NCBI GenBank assembly: GCA_030705725.1
Contig: JAUZPW010000062.1
Coordinates: 1 to 7,722, forward strand
DNA length: 7,722 nucleotides
Origin: Bacillota bacterium
Lineage (GTDB): Bacteria > Bacillota > Clostridia > Oscillospirales > Butyricicoccaceae
Direction: 5' to 3'
Position 1 is the first letter of the stretch. Every line of letters begins with the position of its first letter. Shown here one piece after another: positions 6,427-7,722 of the stretch. Below the pieces are notes generated by a model. The model ran no database searches, was not told where the DNA came from, and saw nothing but the letters and a program-made list of their open reading frames with translations. The translations under genes were made by a program, and so were the position numbers.

Positions 6427-7349
6427 ATTATCTTGTATCGCCGAACTTCTGGTTTTCAATATTGGCAAGCACGACCCCGGTGCTTCTCGCGACGCTTGCC
6501 GCGAACATTGTTTCGAAAGCCGGGATATTTAACCTCGCAATTGAAGGCACTATGCTTATCTGCGCGCTGACCGGGGTTTTAGTCAGCGCTTTTACAAAAA
6601 GCCTGGTTTTAGGCGCTTTGGCCGGAGTTTTTATCGGCATTGCGATATCGTACATTCTCGGCTATTTTGCGCTGATTATGAAGGGCGCTATGAATGCCTG
6701 CGGCGTTGCCATCAATCTCGCGGCAACCGGCGGCACGGTGTTCGTGCTTGCCACAGTCACGGGGAGCAAAGCTTCAAGCAGCTCGCTTGTAAGCAGCACT
6801 TTTCCGAATATCGCAGTTCCTTTCATAAAGAACATCCCCTTCGCGGGAAGCATTCTTTCCGGGCATAACATTATTACTTATCTTGCGTGGTTTTTTACGT
6901 TTCTGACTTGGTTCCTGCTTTATAAAACAAAACTGGGCCAGGAAATCCGCGCTGTTGGTGAAAATGAAGAAACTTCGCGCTCGGCAGGGATCAACGTAAA
7001 TTTGATGAAATTTATTTCTCTGGCATTTTGCGGCGTGTACTCGGCTTTCGGCGGCATGTATCTTTCGATGGGCTCTCTGAAATCCTTTACAGCCGGAATG
7101 GTCGCGGGACGCGGCTATCTGTCGCTCGCCATGAACTCTATAAGCCAGGGAAACCCGATTCTGGGATTCGCCAGTTCTTTGATATATGGATTTGCCGAAA
7201 CAATGACGGTCTATCTCGAGCTTTACAGCAAGCTTAACCTAAAGCTGATTTCCGCTTTCCCGTATATTTTTATAATTGTCGTGCTGCTTCTGGTCCAAAC
7301 TATTAAGAACAACATTAAGAAAAACAGAAAGAAAAGCCTGCAAAACTGA
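6423..7349 (+). CDS. Nucleoside-type ABC importer permease 2 (NupQ/YufQ-like)
   Basis: This is a 308-residue integral membrane protein of the same BPD_transp_2 family as its neighbour, forming the second half of the heterodimeric channel. Helices are visible near residues 12-29, 40-58, 60-85, 94-111, 148-166, 195-215, 245-265 and 278-293. The shared landmark is SKAGIFNLAIEGTML (31-45), matching SGVFNIGVDGSFY in permease 1. The coupling loop is GENEETSRSAGI (179-190). GMVAGRGYLSLAM (225-237) is a strongly conserved stretch of the second permease in nucleoside and BMP-linked systems. The start overlaps the permease 1 stop as ATGA, and GGAAGGTGG ends nine bases upstream. The C-terminal tail is short and lysine-rich (295-305), consistent with a cytoplasmic end. 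Confidence 0.92.
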   Translation: MNYLVSPNFWFSILASTTPVLLATLAANIVSKAGIFNLAIEGTMLICALTGVLVSAFTKSLVLGALAGVFIGIAISYILGYFALIMKGAMNACGVAINLAATGGTVFVLATVTGSKASSSSLVSSTFPNIAVPFIKNIPFAGSILSGHNIITYLAWFFTFLTWFLLYKTKLGQEIRAVGENEETSRSAGINVNLMKFISLAFCGVYSAFGGMYLSMGSLKSFTAGMVAGRGYLSLAMNSISQGNPILGFASSLIYGFAETMTVYLELYSKLNLKLISAFPYIFIIVVLLLVQTIKNNIKKNRKKSLQN

Positions 7350-7369
7350 AATCCCGGATTTAGGTTCAG

Positions 7370-7397
7370 TTGCTTTTATTTCCGGGGCGGTTATTAT
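7370..7397 (+). promoter_or_regulatory. Possible weak internal promoter before the binding-protein gene
   Basis: TTGCTT (7370-7375), a 16-base spacer and TATTAT (7392-7397) form a mediocre promoter match upstream of the lipoprotein gene. Its -10 box lies inside the loop of the hairpin at 7381-7415, so the two interpretations compete. Separate extra expression of the binding protein would be reasonable, but the match is weak. Confidence 0.25.
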
Positions 7398-7415
7398 CGC
7401 TCGCCGCATACCGGA
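7381..7415 (+). other. GC-rich hairpin between permease 2 and binding-protein gene
   Basis: TCCGG (7381-7385) plus GGCG (7386-7389) can pair with CGCC (7402-7405) and, after a five-base bulge, CCGGA (7411-7415). No T-run follows, so it is not an intrinsic terminator. A smaller pairing, AAATC/GATTT (7350-7362), precedes it. Hairpins at such borders in importer operons can stabilise or process the mRNA so that the binding protein is made in excess. That role is inferred here. Confidence 0.4.
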
Positions 7416-7459
7416 GTAAAGCATTAGGACATAAAATCAATTTCATGAGGAGGAAAGTA

Positions 7460-7722
7460 ATGAAAAAGCTATTGGCGATACTGCTGGCATGCTTCATGCT
7501 CCTGTCCGTATTTGGAGGCTGCAAATCTTCGCCTTCAGGAAATGGGTCCGTAAGCGACAAATCAAAAACCGGTGAAACAGGTACAAAAAGCGGAAAGAAA
7601 CAGATATACCTTTTTATAAAAAACAGGGGAGACCTTTCCTACTGGGACAGCATGGCCGAGGGCGGAGACAGGGCCGCGAAGGATTTCAACGACAAGGCGG
7701 ATATTCACGTTATTGAAACAAC
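7460..7722 (+). CDS. Substrate-binding lipoprotein of the importer (BMP family), C-terminus cut by window edge
   Basis: The visible 87 residues begin with a lipoprotein signal peptide: positive MKK, hydrophobic core LLAILLACFMLLSVF, then GGC with Cys21 as the lipidated residue. The lipobox FGGC has Phe where Leu or Val is usual. Residues 22-47 are a flexible Ser/Thr/Gly/Lys linker typical of Gram-positive lipoproteins. The mature domain starts with KQIYLFIKN, then RGDLSYWDSMAEGGDRAAKDF. This fits the first strand and helix of BMP/PnrA-type nucleoside-binding proteins (compare their GDxSFNDSA.EG pattern). A RbsB-like sugar-binding protein is the main alternative, since so little of the domain is present. 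AGGAGG lies six bases before the ATG at 7460. The protein would capture the substrate outside the membrane and hand it to the permeases. It is last in the operon, whereas many bmp/nup operons place the binding protein first. Confidence 0.85.
   Translation, partial: MKKLLAILLACFMLLSVFGGCKSSPSGNGSVSDKSKTGETGTKSGKKQIYLFIKNRGDLSYWDSMAEGGDRAAKDFNDKADIHVIET

Noticed and set aside
7350..7415. Intrinsic terminator after permease 2
   Set aside because: Hairpins are present but no T-run follows them, and the next gene is the expected binding-protein partner of the same importer.

Overview
The window looks like part of an anaerobic, moderate-GC bacterial chromosome, most likely a Firmicute of the Clostridia type. 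The reasons are an oxygen-sensitive glycyl radical enzyme with its radical-SAM activase, strong GGAGG-type ribosome binding sites, frequent GTG/TTG starts, and a Gram-positive-style lipoprotein with a long Ser/Thr/Gly/Lys linker. Genus cannot be fixed from the sequence alone.

Layout. Positions 1-722 (minus strand) hold the N-terminal 240 residues of a LacI/PurR-family regulator whose C-terminus lies outside the window. Positions 723-1319 form a long, partly very AT-rich divergent control region. It has a strong extended -10 promoter facing each way, and the two promoters resemble each other in sequence. From 1320 everything reads on the plus strand: yjjI (glycyl radical enzyme, 1320-2804), yjjW (its activase, 2797-3630, overlapping by 8 bp), a 161-bp gap, then a four-gene nucleoside-type ABC importer: duplicated ATPase (3792-5315), permease 1 (5317-6426), permease 2 (6423-7349), a 110-bp gap with a GC-rich hairpin, and a substrate-binding lipoprotein (7460 onward, cut by the window end).

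How the genes fit together. The importer belongs to the BMP/PnrA/NupNOPQ-type family, whose characterised members carry purine or other nucleosides. YjjI is, as far as I know, a glycyl radical enzyme without an established reaction. In E. coli yjjW-yjjI sits directly beside the deoCABD deoxynucleoside catabolic genes. Here the same enzyme pair is in one orientation with a nucleoside-type importer and behind a LacI-family regulator. The simplest reading is a substrate-inducible locus that imports a nucleoside or nucleoside-derived sugar and acts on it, or a breakdown product, by anaerobic radical chemistry. The importer family and the enzyme/activase assignment are well supported. The substrate and reaction are inference.

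No tRNA, rRNA, CRISPR array, insertion sequence or prophage signal was seen.
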